From: Methylobacterium variabile
GTDB lineage: Bacteria > Pseudomonadota > Alphaproteobacteria > Rhizobiales > Beijerinckiaceae
DNA length: 64,000 nucleotides
Reading direction: 5' to 3'
NCBI RefSeq assembly: GCF_001043975.1
Contig: NZ_LABY01000013.1
Location: 16,888-80,887, forward strand
Shown here: positions 9,016 to 16,974 of the stretch, one piece after another
Layout: each line of letters starts with the position of its first letter
Numbering within the stretch: the stretch's first letter is position 1
Program-made: the position numbers and the translations under genes
The notes under the pieces: model-generated
The model's database searches: none
What the model was told of the DNA's origin: nothing
Seen by the model: the letters and a program-made list of their open reading frames with translations, nothing else

Positions 9016-9032
9016 TCGGTCCCGCGGACCGA
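9016..9032. promoter_or_regulatory. Inverted repeat TCGGTCC-N3-GGACCGA
   Basis: Perfect 7-bp arms separated by CGC lie between the end of the old yellow enzyme gene and the AraC gene, 82 bp before the AraC ATG. There is no T-run after it, so an operator seems likelier than a terminator. The core CGGTCC recurs three times upstream of the paralogous AraC gene near 12,216-12,257. Confidence 0.45.
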
Positions 9033-9113
9033 TACACACGTATAGCTTCATCCCCGACGCGACGTGGGAGAATTTTCCTTCCAGACCTTGCTGGACCTTC
9101 CCGACGACGGCCC

Positions 9114-10142
9114 ATGGCAGCACGAACCGAGACACGGCAGACGACTCCGACGTCGCATCAGGCCGGCCAGCGGCCGGGCCTGCACGGCGAGCGCCTCGCC
9201 CGGCACTTCGGAATCCGGGCGACATCCTCCCTCTCGGTCGGGCGCGCCCGCCTGGCGCCGCTCGTCCTGACGCGGCTCCAGGGGCAGGTCGCGCCCGGCG
9301 CGGTCACGGCGCCGCTCAAGCCCGAGGCCGCCTTCAGCATCGTGATCCAGCTCCAGCCGCTGCAGCATCACGACCTGCGGGTCGCCGGCCGCGTCCGGCA
9401 CGAGGGCATCGTCCCGATGGGAGCGGTCAGCGCGCTGAGCCTCGGCGATCCGCCGCGTTCCATCATGCGCGGCACCTTCGACGCGGTGCAGGTCTATCTT
9501 CCGGACGCGTTCCTGCACGACGTCGCCGACGAGGAGGGCTTCGCCCGGCCCGCCGGCCTGTCCTGGCCACGCGACCGGCCCGACCCGGTCGCGCTCGGAC
9601 TGGCGCAGCTGCTCCTTCCGGCGCTCGAGCGGCCGGACGCCGCGCGCGCGTTCTTCGTCGACCACCTCGTGCTGGCCTTCCTGGGCCACGCGGCCCACGG
9701 CTACGGGCAGGTGCCGACGCGGACGACCGCCCGGCGCGGCGGGCTCACCCCTTGGCAGGAGCGCCGCGCCAAGGAGCTGATGCGGGCGCGGCTCGCGAGC
9801 CCGCTGACGATCACCGAGGTCAGCCGCGAGTGCCGGCTCTCCCCGAGCTACTTCGCCGCCGCCTTCCGGCGCAGCACGGGGCGCTCGCCGCACCAGTACC
9901 TGTCGGGCCTGCGGATCGACGAGGCGCGCACGCTGATGGCGACGACCGGCCTGCCGCTCGCCGATATCGCCCTGATCTGCGGTTTCCACGACCAGAGCTA
10001 CTTCACCCGGGTCTTCTCCCGCACGGTCGGGACCAGCCCCGGACAGTGGCGGCGCCTGCACGCGCCGCATCCGCTCTCGATCCCTCCGGCCCGGCCGCAC
10101 GACGAGGACGGGGTCGTATGGGGAGACCGGGGCGCACGGTAG
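9114..10142 (+). CDS. AraC family transcriptional regulator
   Basis: A 342-residue regulator with an N-terminal cupin-like sensory region and a C-terminal double helix-turn-helix (about residues 220-320). The second helix pair contains the AraC signature ALICGFHDQSYFTRVF. The start at 9114 (MAARTE) is chosen because upstream codons in this frame read into the old yellow enzyme gene. It is a clear paralogue of the AraC protein encoded at 11,228-12,145: the DNA-binding halves share most residues. It lies immediately after the molybdenum hydroxylase operon on the same strand. Confidence 0.88.
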   Translation: MAARTETRQTTPTSHQAGQRPGLHGERLARHFGIRATSSLSVGRARLAPLVLTRLQGQVAPGAVTAPLKPEAAFSIVIQLQPLQHHDLRVAGRVRHEGIVPMGAVSALSLGDPPRSIMRGTFDAVQVYLPDAFLHDVADEEGFARPAGLSWPRDRPDPVALGLAQLLLPALERPDAARAFFVDHLVLAFLGHAAHGYGQVPTRTTARRGGLTPWQERRAKELMRARLASPLTITEVSRECRLSPSYFAAAFRRSTGRSPHQYLSGLRIDEARTLMATTGLPLADIALICGFHDQSYFTRVFSRTVGTSPGQWRRLHAPHPLSIPPARPHDEDGVVWGDRGAR

Positions 10143-10205
10143 CGGCACGGGCCCGATCCCCGATCGTTCGGAGCTGGCCGCCCGGGGCGTCCGCTGTCGC
10201 ACCGC

Positions 10206-11129
10206 TCACTGCGGCGACCCGGCCTCCCCCGATTCCGCCAGGATCGGGGGAAGGTGCGTCGCCAGGAAGGTCACGAACGCCGTGACCCTGGGGCAGGCCA
10301 CGTGCCCGCCGGGCCAGACGGCGGAGACCTCCCGCGTGTTCGCGGTCTCCCCGGCCAGCACGATCCGCAATTCCCCGCGTCTGACGTGCTCGCAGGCCCA
10401 GAATTCCGGGACGCAGGCGATCCCGGCCCCGCCGAGGGCCGCGGTCAGGAGCATCTCGCTGTGATCGACGACGAACCGGGCCCGGAGCCGGGCGCTGCGC
10501 CGCGCGGGGTCGTCACCCAGGGGCCAGACGTCGAGCTGGCAGGACGAGGCGTTCCGGCTGCGCAGGCAGTCGTGACGGTCGAGGTCGTCGAGATCGACCG
10601 GCGCGCCGTGGCGGTCCAGGTAGCTCGGGGCAGCGACGAGGACGCGCCGGAAGCTCCCGAGACGGCGCGTGCGCAGCCGCGAATCCTTGAGCGCGCCGAT
10701 CCGCAGGGCCACCTCGAAGCCCTCCTCGACCATGTCCACGACGCGGTTGGTGTAGTTGAGCTCGAGCTCGAGCCCCGGATGGGCCTCCATGAACGACAGG
10801 AACACCTGATTCCACGGCCTGCTCACCAGGGGAACGCTGACGCGCAGCTTCCCCCGGAGGGCACCGCCGCGCGACCCGGCCAGCTCGCGCTCGGCCGCGG
10901 CGACCGCCTCCATGATCGCGCGGCAGCGGTCGAGGAACTGGGCGCCCTCGGCCGTGAGGCTCAGGCTGCGCGTGTTGCGGTGGAACAGCCGGACCTCCAG
11001 CTGCTCCTCCAGGCGCGCGATCGTCTTGCCGACGGCGGAGGCCGTCAGCCCGAGCGCCCGCGCGGCGGCCGCGAAGGACCCGGAATCGGCGACCTGCACG
11101 AATACCGACAATCCCGCGAGCTTGTCCAT
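10206..11129 (-). CDS. LysR family transcriptional regulator
   Basis: A 307-residue LysR protein beginning MDKLAGLSVFVQVADSGSF, with the winged helix-turn-helix RALGLTASAVGKTIARLE at about residues 23-40 and a full effector-binding domain. The open frame extends far upstream, but ATG 11,129 gives the normal N-terminus. It converges on the AraC gene ending at 10,142 and follows another AraC gene on the same strand with a 98-bp spacer. Targets cannot be read from sequence; members with this opening often regulate nearby oxidoreductases. Confidence 0.88.
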   Translation of the reverse strand: MDKLAGLSVFVQVADSGSFAAAARALGLTASAVGKTIARLEEQLEVRLFHRNTRSLSLTAEGAQFLDRCRAIMEAVAAAERELAGSRGGALRGKLRVSVPLVSRPWNQVFLSFMEAHPGLELELNYTNRVVDMVEEGFEVALRIGALKDSRLRTRRLGSFRRVLVAAPSYLDRHGAPVDLDDLDRHDCLRSRNASSCQLDVWPLGDDPARRSARLRARFVVDHSEMLLTAALGGAGIACVPEFWACEHVRRGELRIVLAGETANTREVSAVWPGGHVACPRVTAFVTFLATHLPPILAESGEAGSPQ

Positions 11130-11227
11130 CGCCACTCCGTCGCCCCGGCCGGCCCGACGTCGATGCCACGCGCGCGGGCACCTCACAAGGCGTCCGCCGA
11201 CGGGGAGCGCGGCGCCCTCCCCCGGAC

Positions 11228-12145
11228 TCACGGCCGATGCGCGCGCCGCCAGAGCCCGGGGCTGGTACCGACCTCGCGCGTGAAGGTGCGCGTGAAGTAG
11301 CTCTGATCCCCGAAGCCGCAGAGCAGCGCGACGTCCGACAAGGGCAGGTCGGAATTGCACATCAGCTCCTTGGCGTGCCCGATCCGGAGGGCGGTGAGGT
11401 ATTCGTGCGGGCGCTGCCCGGTGCTCCGGCGGAAGGCCCGCGCGAAGTGGCTCGCGGTCAGGCCGCATTCCCGCGCGATGCCGGTGATGGTCAGCCGCGT
11501 CGCGAAGCGCGCGTGCATGATCTCCCTGGCCCGGCGCTCCTGCCAGGCCGCCAGGCCGCCGGTGGCGGGCGTGACCGGCTGCATCCCCCCATAGGCACAG
11601 GCCACATGGGCGAGGAGGCCGAGGCAGAGCTGCTCGACGAACAGGTCGTCGGTGGGACCGTCCCCGTGCAGGGCCGGGATCAGGAGCCGCGACAGCGACG
11701 CCGCGACGGGGTCGGGCGTCCGCCGGCACCACGCCAGCGTGGACACCGGACGCGCGTCGTTGTCCCGGGCGAACGCGTCGAGGGCCGCACGGGGAATGTA
11801 GTACTGCACGGCATCGACGTCGCCGCGGATCGCGCACTCCACCGGCTCGCGCAGGTCGAGCACGCTCACGGTATCGCCCGCGAAGGCGCCGCCGAAGACG
11901 CGGCAGCCCCGGCGCCAGCGCTCGTGCCAATCGAGGCCGCGCAGGAGGTGCAGGATGCTGAACGCGTCCTCCTCCACGGTCGGCGCGAGCCGCCCGCCGT
12001 CGGCGCGGGAGCCGACGAGGCGCGTCACGCCGATCCGCATCAGGCCGTCGCGGTGGACGCAACGAGGGCCGTGGCCTGCGACGCCCAGATGCGCGGCGAA
12101 CCGCTCGCCGAGAAACGGCTCCGGCGGAGAACTCCCCGTCCGCAT
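11228..12145 (-). CDS. AraC family transcriptional regulator, paralogue of the one at 9114
   Basis: A 305-residue regulator starting MRTGSSPPEPFLGERFAAHL. The C-terminal domain carries ITGIARECGLTASHFARAF and ALLCGFGDQSYFTRTF, closely matching the AraC at 9114-10,142, so the two arose by duplication. The N-terminal ligand domain is more diverged. It is divergent from the fused VOC-hydrolase gene, with a roughly 300-bp intergenic region holding three CGGTCCG elements that are good candidates for its binding sites. Confidence 0.88.
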   Translation of the reverse strand: MRTGSSPPEPFLGERFAAHLGVAGHGPRCVHRDGLMRIGVTRLVGSRADGGRLAPTVEEDAFSILHLLRGLDWHERWRRGCRVFGGAFAGDTVSVLDLREPVECAIRGDVDAVQYYIPRAALDAFARDNDARPVSTLAWCRRTPDPVAASLSRLLIPALHGDGPTDDLFVEQLCLGLLAHVACAYGGMQPVTPATGGLAAWQERRAREIMHARFATRLTITGIARECGLTASHFARAFRRSTGQRPHEYLTALRIGHAKELMCNSDLPLSDVALLCGFGDQSYFTRTFTREVGTSPGLWRRAHRP

Positions 12146-12215
12146 CAGACGACCCTGGGCATGATTGTCATCCGGGCGGATATGAACGCCCGCGCGGACC
12201 CGAGAAACGATCCGT

Positions 12216-12257
12216 CGGTCCGAACAGATCGGACGAACGGTCCGCATTGCCGGTCCG
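12216..12257. promoter_or_regulatory. Cluster of CGGTCCG elements in the AraC/VOC divergent region
   Basis: CGGTCCG occurs at 12,216, 12,238 and 12,251. The first is also part of an inverted repeat GTCCGA-N5-TCGGAC (12,218-12,234). Direct repeats with short spacing fit AraC binding. The rest of the 12,146-12,442 intergenic region shows no gene; it must hold both divergent promoters. Confidence 0.45.
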
Positions 12258-12442
12258 CGGCCTCGATCCGCCGGCCGAGCGGCGACCCGTCGGCCCGGAC
12301 CGCGCGAGAGTCCAAGCGCCGCGCCTTGCGTCCAAGACGAAGCGAGTCCGGGACGGGTCCCTTCGCCCCGGTCCCGAGCGGCGGCCGGCACGCCGAACCG
12401 TGCCGGCACCGGGCCCGGGGCGTGCAGCAGAGAGACCCGCCG

Positions 12443-14308
12443 ATGGCATCCCGCGGCCTTCATCACCTCACCGCGATCGTCGGCTCCGCCGCATGCACCG
12501 TCGACTTCTACACCCGGGTCCTCGGGCTCGGCCTGGTCAAGCGGACCGTGAGCTTCGCGGATCCCGGAAGCCACCATCTCTACTTCCGGGTCGGGATCGA
12601 CCGGGCGGAGCCGCTCTTGACCTTCCTGGTCTGGACCGGGGTCGCGCCCTGCCGGCGGGGTTGCGGAGAGGCTGAGCGCATCCTGTTCTGGACCGGCGCG
12701 GGCGCGCTCGACTGGTGGCGCGACCGGCTGGCCGGCGAGGGGGCGGATCCGGAGACGGCCTCCCTGCCGGACGGCACGCCGGTCCTGCACTTCGACGATC
12801 CGGACGGCGTCCCGGGCGGGATCGTCGCCCTGCCCGGCTCCGCCGCCGGGCCGCCGGCGCCGGGGATCCCGGCGCAGCACGCCCTCGGCGGAGTGCTCGG
12901 CGTCGCGCTGGCCGTGCGGGACGCCGCGGGGCTCGTCGCCCTCCTGCACGACGTTCTCGCTCACGACGTTCTCGCTCTCCGGGACACCGGCTGCCGGGAC
13001 GGCCTGTTCCAACTGTCGGCGGCCGACGCGCCGGGTGGAACGGTCCTGCTTCGCGGCGCAGGGCGTGCGCCGCGGGGGCGCCAGGGCCGGGGCACGATCG
13101 CCCGCGTGGCGTTCCGGGCGGCGGATGCGGGCGAGCAGGACGCCATGGTCCGGCGGCTGCGGGCGCGGCACGGCATCCCGGCGACCGACCCGCGGGACGA
13201 CCACTACTACCGGACGGTCTCCTTTCGCGAACCGGGCGGCCTCCTGCTCGATATCGCGACTGAGGGCCCCGGCCTGACCCGGGACGAGGCCGAAGGGGCG
13301 CTCGGTCGAAGCCTCCGCCTTCCTCCCCACCTGGAGGAGCGGCGGCGCGAGATCGCGGCGATCCTGCCCCCGCTCCCGGGCGAGGCCGCCGCCAGGGCAG
13401 CGGGGATCCGCACAAGCCGCGCCGCGATCGTCCAATCCGCCCGCCTGCCCCGGAGCCTATCCTGCGCGCCGCCAACGATGGGGAAGCAGGACATGACGAC
13501 GATCACGACGAAGGACGGGACCGAGATCTACTACAAGGATTGGGGCACCGGCCGGCCGATCCTGTTCAGCCACGGCTGGCCGCTCTCGGCCGACATGTGG
13601 GACGCGCAGATGCTGTTCTTCGCGGAAGCCGGCTACCGCGCGGTGGCGTTCGACCGGCGCGGCTTCGGCCGGTCGGGCCAGCCCTGGGGCGGCTACGACT
13701 ACGACACGATGGCGGACGACATCGCGGCGCTGGTCGACGCGCTCGGCCTGCGGGACATCGTGCTGGTCGGCTTCTCGATGGGCGGCGGCGACGTGACCCG
13801 CTACATCGCCCGGCACGGCTCCGGCCGGGTCGCCAAGCTCGCGCTGATCAGCGCCGTCACGCCGATCTTCGGCAAGACCGCCGACCACGACGGGCCGGAC
13901 AAGGCCTTCTTCGACGGCCTCAGGGCCGGCATCGTCAAGGACCGGGCGCAGTTCCTCGACGACTTCAACCCGATCTTCTACGGCACCAACAAGGGAACGA
14001 CCGTCTCGCAGGGCGTCTTCAAGCAGACGCTGCAGATCGCCCTCATGGCCTCGATCAAGGCCACGGTCGCTTGCGCCACGGCCTTCGCCGAGACCGACTT
14101 CCGGCCCGACATGCTCAAGATCGACGTGCCGACCCTGGTGGTCCACGGCGATGCCGACCAGGTCGTGCCGTTCGAGTCCACCGGCAAGCTCGCTGCCGAG
14201 ATGATCCGCGGCGCGACGCTCAAGGTCTATCCCGGCGCGCCCCACGCCACCGCGACGACCCACGCCGGCCGCCTCAACGCCGACCTCCTGGCCTTCATCG
14301 AGGGCTGA
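12443..14308 (+). CDS. Ring-cleaving-dioxygenase-like VOC protein fused in frame to an alpha/beta hydrolase
   Basis: A 621-residue open frame. Residues 1-310 match MhqO/PcpA-like glyoxalase-fold dioxygenases (opening GLHHLTAI; late FREPGG and ATEGPG). A linker of about 35 residues leads without any stop into a complete 271-residue hydrolase starting at residue 351. In this family the metal is held by His, His and Glu. The first His is present (His7/His8), but the usual HH of HHVAF is Ala220-Arg221 here and the Glu of LFELAT is Asp270, so catalysis is doubtful. A 15-bp tandem duplication (12,947-12,976) adds HDVLA twice. It may be a decaying gene that has lost its stop codon, or a genuine fusion. 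Confidence 0.6.
   Translation: MASRGLHHLTAIVGSAACTVDFYTRVLGLGLVKRTVSFADPGSHHLYFRVGIDRAEPLLTFLVWTGVAPCRRGCGEAERILFWTGAGALDWWRDRLAGEGADPETASLPDGTPVLHFDDPDGVPGGIVALPGSAAGPPAPGIPAQHALGGVLGVALAVRDAAGLVALLHDVLAHDVLALRDTGCRDGLFQLSAADAPGGTVLLRGAGRAPRGRQGRGTIARVAFRAADAGEQDAMVRRLRARHGIPATDPRDDHYYRTVSFREPGGLLLDIATEGPGLTRDEAEGALGRSLRLPPHLEERRREIAAILPPLPGEAAARAAGIRTSRAAIVQSARLPRSLSCAPPTMGKQDMTTITTKDGTEIYYKDWGTGRPILFSHGWPLSADMWDAQMLFFAEAGYRAVAFDRRGFGRSGQPWGGYDYDTMADDIAALVDALGLRDIVLVGFSMGGGDVTRYIARHGSGRVAKLALISAVTPIFGKTADHDGPDKAFFDGLRAGIVKDRAQFLDDFNPIFYGTNKGTTVSQGVFKQTLQIALMASIKATVACATAFAETDFRPDMLKIDVPTLVVHGDADQVVPFESTGKLAAEMIRGATLKVYPGAPHATATTHAGRLNADLLAFIEG
13493..14308 (+). CDS. Alpha/beta hydrolase (non-haem chloroperoxidase/esterase type), possible independent start
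   Basis: The hydrolase half of the fused frame is exactly the normal length of this family (271 residues) when started at ATG 13,493, which is preceded by a GGAAGCAGGA ribosome binding site. It begins MTTITTKDGTEIYYKDWG and contains the oxyanion HGWPLSADMW, the nucleophile elbow GFSMGGG (Ser about 100), and a C-terminal catalytic His in GAPHATATTH. These are hallmarks of cofactor-free chloroperoxidase/esterases. It can probably be translated on its own even though no stop separates it from the upstream frame. Its end overlaps the convergent cyclase gene by 14 bp. Confidence 0.8.
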   Translation: MTTITTKDGTEIYYKDWGTGRPILFSHGWPLSADMWDAQMLFFAEAGYRAVAFDRRGFGRSGQPWGGYDYDTMADDIAALVDALGLRDIVLVGFSMGGGDVTRYIARHGSGRVAKLALISAVTPIFGKTADHDGPDKAFFDGLRAGIVKDRAQFLDDFNPIFYGTNKGTTVSQGVFKQTLQIALMASIKATVACATAFAETDFRPDMLKIDVPTLVVHGDADQVVPFESTGKLAAEMIRGATLKVYPGAPHATATTHAGRLNADLLAFIEG

Positions 14309-15608
14309 CGGCGCGGCCCTCGCCCGGCGCGGCGCCGCTGCGCCCCGCCGGGCCCCCCTCGTCGGCGAGACGGTAGACCTCGAGCGGTTCGTCGACGCCG
14401 CGCAGCGGGAAGGTCCCGAGGCACGTCAGCGCCGTCGGCGCGTCGAGCAGAGCGGCGAAGATGCCCGAGACCAGCACGTCGGCCTCGAGCGCCTTCGTCA
14501 GCCCCTCCAGCCGGGCGGCGACGTTCACCGCCGGGCCGATGACGGTGAAGTCGAGCCGGGTGCGCGAGCCGATGTTGCCGTACATCACCGCGCCGGCATG
14601 GACCCCGATTCCGTAACCGAGGGCGTCGAGGTCGTTGGCCGCGCGCGCCGCGTTGAGGTCGCGCATCGCCCGGCGGGCCTCATGGGCGGCCCGCAGCGTC
14701 GCGCCGCCGGCATCCGGCCGGTCGAGGGGGAAGATCGCCAGGAGGCCGTCGCCCATGAACTTCAGGATCTCGCCGCCGTTGCGCTCGATCGGACAGCACA
14801 CCGCGTCGAAGTAGTCGTTGAGGAGCGCGATCACGTCGTCGCGGGGCCACAGCTCTGAGATCCGGGTGAAGCCCCGCAGGTCGACCACCATGATCGCCGC
14901 CTCGACGGTGACGCCGCTGCCGCGCCGCGTCGCCCCGTTCAGGATCATCTCGCCCGCATGCGGCCCGACATAGGTGTCGAGGAGGAGGCGCGTCAGGCGG
15001 TTCCGGTGGCGCACCTCGGTGACCACGGCGAGGGCCGGGAGGAGGTCCGCCAGGAGGGCGATCTCGGCGGCCGTGAACCCGCCCGGCCGGTCGCTCGCGA
15101 AGGAGACCACGTGCCGCCTGCCCAGCGTGTAGCGCAGCGGCCAGGCGACGAGGTCGGTCAGCCCCTCCTGCGCCATCAGGCGCGCCGTCCCGGGATGGGC
15201 GTCGTCGCCGGTCTCTTGGCAGGTCCTTGGGCCAGTCCCTTGGCGGGTCTCTCGGCCAGTCCCCTGGCCGGCCCCGCGGCGCTGGCGCACCATCGCGGCG
15301 CCGTCGAGGATCCGCTGCCCCGGGCTGCCGCGAAAGCCCTCGGTCTCGAACAGCCCGTAATCGAGATTGCGGGATTCCGGCCCGCGGCCTCCGAGCCGCC
15401 ACCGGATCTCGATGCCGAGCCATTGCGGGTGGTTGGTGCGCAGGTGCAGCGCGGCGTGCGCGACCGCGACGCCCCGGCGGCGCAGCCGGTCGCAGAACCC
15501 CGCGAAGACGTCGTCGAGGTAGCGCTCGTCCACCGTGTCGCGCAGCAGCCAGCCCAGCATCGCGTCGCGCAAGGCCGGCCCGTTCCTGGGATCGTGATCC
15601 TCTGTCAT
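14295..15608 (-). CDS. Class III adenylate/guanylate cyclase, soluble
   Basis: A 437-residue protein from ATG 15,608. The C-terminal cyclase domain has both metal-binding Asp motifs (MVVDLRGFTRISE and FMGDGLLAIFP) and the NVAARLE segment, so it probably makes cAMP (or cGMP). The N-terminal half (about residues 1-230) has the appearance of the small-molecule sensor region of rhizobial cyclases, with no membrane helices. A low-complexity segment around residues 113-131, rich in Gly, Thr, Arg and Gln, is encoded by a 12-bp repeat array. Convergent with the hydrolase upstream in coordinates. Confidence 0.85.
   Translation of the reverse strand: MTEDHDPRNGPALRDAMLGWLLRDTVDERYLDDVFAGFCDRLRRRGVAVAHAALHLRTNHPQWLGIEIRWRLGGRGPESRNLDYGLFETEGFRGSPGQRILDGAAMVRQRRGAGQGTGRETRQGTGPRTCQETGDDAHPGTARLMAQEGLTDLVAWPLRYTLGRRHVVSFASDRPGGFTAAEIALLADLLPALAVVTEVRHRNRLTRLLLDTYVGPHAGEMILNGATRRGSGVTVEAAIMVVDLRGFTRISELWPRDDVIALLNDYFDAVCCPIERNGGEILKFMGDGLLAIFPLDRPDAGGATLRAAHEARRAMRDLNAARAANDLDALGYGIGVHAGAVMYGNIGSRTRLDFTVIGPAVNVAARLEGLTKALEADVLVSGIFAALLDAPTALTCLGTFPLRGVDEPLEVYRLADEGGPAGRSGAAPGEGRAVSPR
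15213..15272. repeat. 12-bp tandem array inside the cyclase gene, five units
   Basis: Five degenerate 12-bp units, ending alternately in CAGT and GGT, keep the reading frame and encode a four-residue repeat (patterns such as GTGR-ETRQ-GTGP). Because the unit is a multiple of three, copy-number changes would lengthen or shorten the linker between sensor and catalytic domains without frameshift. Confidence 0.8.
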
Positions 15609-16020
15609 GGCCCTCCCTGTCGGCTCCTGCCGCGAGCGCGGCCTGGACAGGATCGGGCGGCGCACCGCGCGGGTCTTGTCGATTCTCGCTGCGTTCTGGC
15701 GCTCCGAGGGAGGCCCCGCCGCGAGTCGGCAGGCCTGTCCCAGGGGAAACGTCCTGTACCGGAATGGCGCGGATCTTTCCCTCTCCCCGCCCGCGGGGAG
15801 AGGAGGATCCAGCGCCTCTTCTTTTTCCCAGGCATTCCTGGGAGCCGGAAGCGTGCGGGCGTCGCAGCGCATTCGTCCAACCCGCGCGCAAAGCCTCCAA
15901 TCCGCGGGCCGGCCGGCCGGCCTAGAAACCCGGGCGCCGCCGACGCACGCCGCGACGGCCGCACCGGTCCCCGTCCGCGAGGACGCACCGTCCGCGAGGA
16001 CGCGCGAAGGAGCCTGACTC
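15609..16020. other. 412-bp intergenic region between divergent cyclase and isochorismatase genes
   Basis: No gene is supported. The region holds a REP-like palindrome (15,781-15,802), a small CCCAGG-N5-CCTGGG hairpin (15,827-15,842) and, next to the isochorismatase start, a 17-bp tandem duplication (15,971-16,004) of CCGTCCGCGAGGACGC-type sequence. An AAGGAG ribosome binding site precedes ATG 16,021. Promoters for both genes must lie here, but none is obvious. Confidence 0.6.
15781..15802. repeat. REP-like palindrome CTCTCCCCGC-CC-GCGGGGAGAG
   Basis: Perfect 10-bp arms with a 2-bp centre. Palindromes of this CTCTCCCCGC class are, from general knowledge, widely scattered between genes of alphaproteobacteria. 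It may act as an mRNA-end hairpin or be a dispersed repetitive element. Confidence 0.6.
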
Positions 16021-16677
16021 ATGCCCATCAAAGCGACGCCGACGCCCGGGAAACGCCTGGTCTCGCCGCACGATCACACGCTGATCATGATCGACTTCCA
16101 GTCCCAGATGTCGTTCGCGACGAAGTCGATCGACGCCGTTGCGTTGCGCAACAACGTCGCGCTGATCTCGCGGGCGGCGGCCGGCTTCGGCGTGTCGACG
16201 GTGCTGACGACGGTGGCCGAGAAGAGCTTCTCGGGACCGATGTTCGAGGAGATCACCTCGGCCTTCCCTGAGGAGCGGCTCCTCGACCGCACCTCGATGA
16301 ACACCTGGGAGGACGCCGCCGTGGTGGCCCGGGTGTCGGAGATCGGCAAGGACCGCCTCGTCTTCGCCGGCCTGTGGACCTCGGTCTGCATCGTCGGCCC
16401 GACCCTCTCGGCCCTCGACCAGGGCTACGAGGTCTACGTCATCGCCGATGCCTGCGGCGACGTCTCCGACGAGGCGCACGAGCGTGCCATGCAGCGGATG
16501 ATCCAGGCCGGCGTGCAGCCGATGACCTCGCTGCAATACATGCTCGAGCTTCAGCGCGACTGGGCCCGCACCGAGACCTACGAGATGACCACCGGCATCG
16601 CCAAGAAGTACGGCGGCGCCTACGGGCTCGGCATCATCTACGCCAAGTCGATGTTCGGCGCGTCCGAGGGCCACTGA
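16021..16677 (+). CDS. Isochorismatase-family cysteine hydrolase (YcaC-like)
   Basis: A 218-residue hydrolase of the isochorismatase/nicotinamidase superfamily. Asp25 (LIMIDFQ) and Cys123 (WTSVCIVG) are at the positions of the catalytic Asp and Cys; I could not place the third (Lys) residue with confidence. The C-terminal extension after residue 180 is characteristic of YcaC-like proteins of unknown substrate. It opens a co-directional run with XapX, amidohydrolase, VOC, porin and DUF1275 genes. A strong AAGGAG site precedes the ATG. Confidence 0.85.
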   Translation: MPIKATPTPGKRLVSPHDHTLIMIDFQSQMSFATKSIDAVALRNNVALISRAAAGFGVSTVLTTVAEKSFSGPMFEEITSAFPEERLLDRTSMNTWEDAAVVARVSEIGKDRLVFAGLWTSVCIVGPTLSALDQGYEVYVIADACGDVSDEAHERAMQRMIQAGVQPMTSLQYMLELQRDWARTETYEMTTGIAKKYGGAYGLGIIYAKSMFGASEGH

Positions 16678-16694
16678 GCCGAACCGGCGCGGCG

Positions 16695-16928
16695 ATGCTG
16701 CCGTACCTCCTCTCCCTCGGCGCCGGCCTCGCGGTCGGCGTCGCCTACGGGCTGATCGGCGTGAAGTCGCCCGCGCCGCCGATCATCGCCCTCGTCGGCC
16801 TGCTCGGCATCCTGGCCGGCGAGATGGCCGTCTCCTACTGGCGCGGCCACCCGGCCGTGCTGTCGAGCCTGCTCCACCGCAAGAGCTTCGCGGTCGAGCA
16901 GGAGGCTCCGAGACACCCGCCGGCCTGA
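16695..16928 (+). CDS. XapX domain-containing small membrane protein
   Basis: A 77-residue protein with two hydrophobic helices (LLSLGAGLAVGVAYGLIGV and PPIIALVGLLGILAG), matching the XapX (DUF1427) family. Function is unknown; members commonly sit beside isochorismatase-like and amidohydrolase genes, as here. It starts 17 bp after the isochorismatase stop. The C-terminal 25 residues are hydrophilic. Confidence 0.85.
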   Translation: MLPYLLSLGAGLAVGVAYGLIGVKSPAPPIIALVGLLGILAGEMAVSYWRGHPAVLSSLLHRKSFAVEQEAPRHPPA

Positions 16929-16974
16929 CTGAAGGCCGGCGGCCCCACCTTCATTCCCCGACCGAGGAGCTTCG

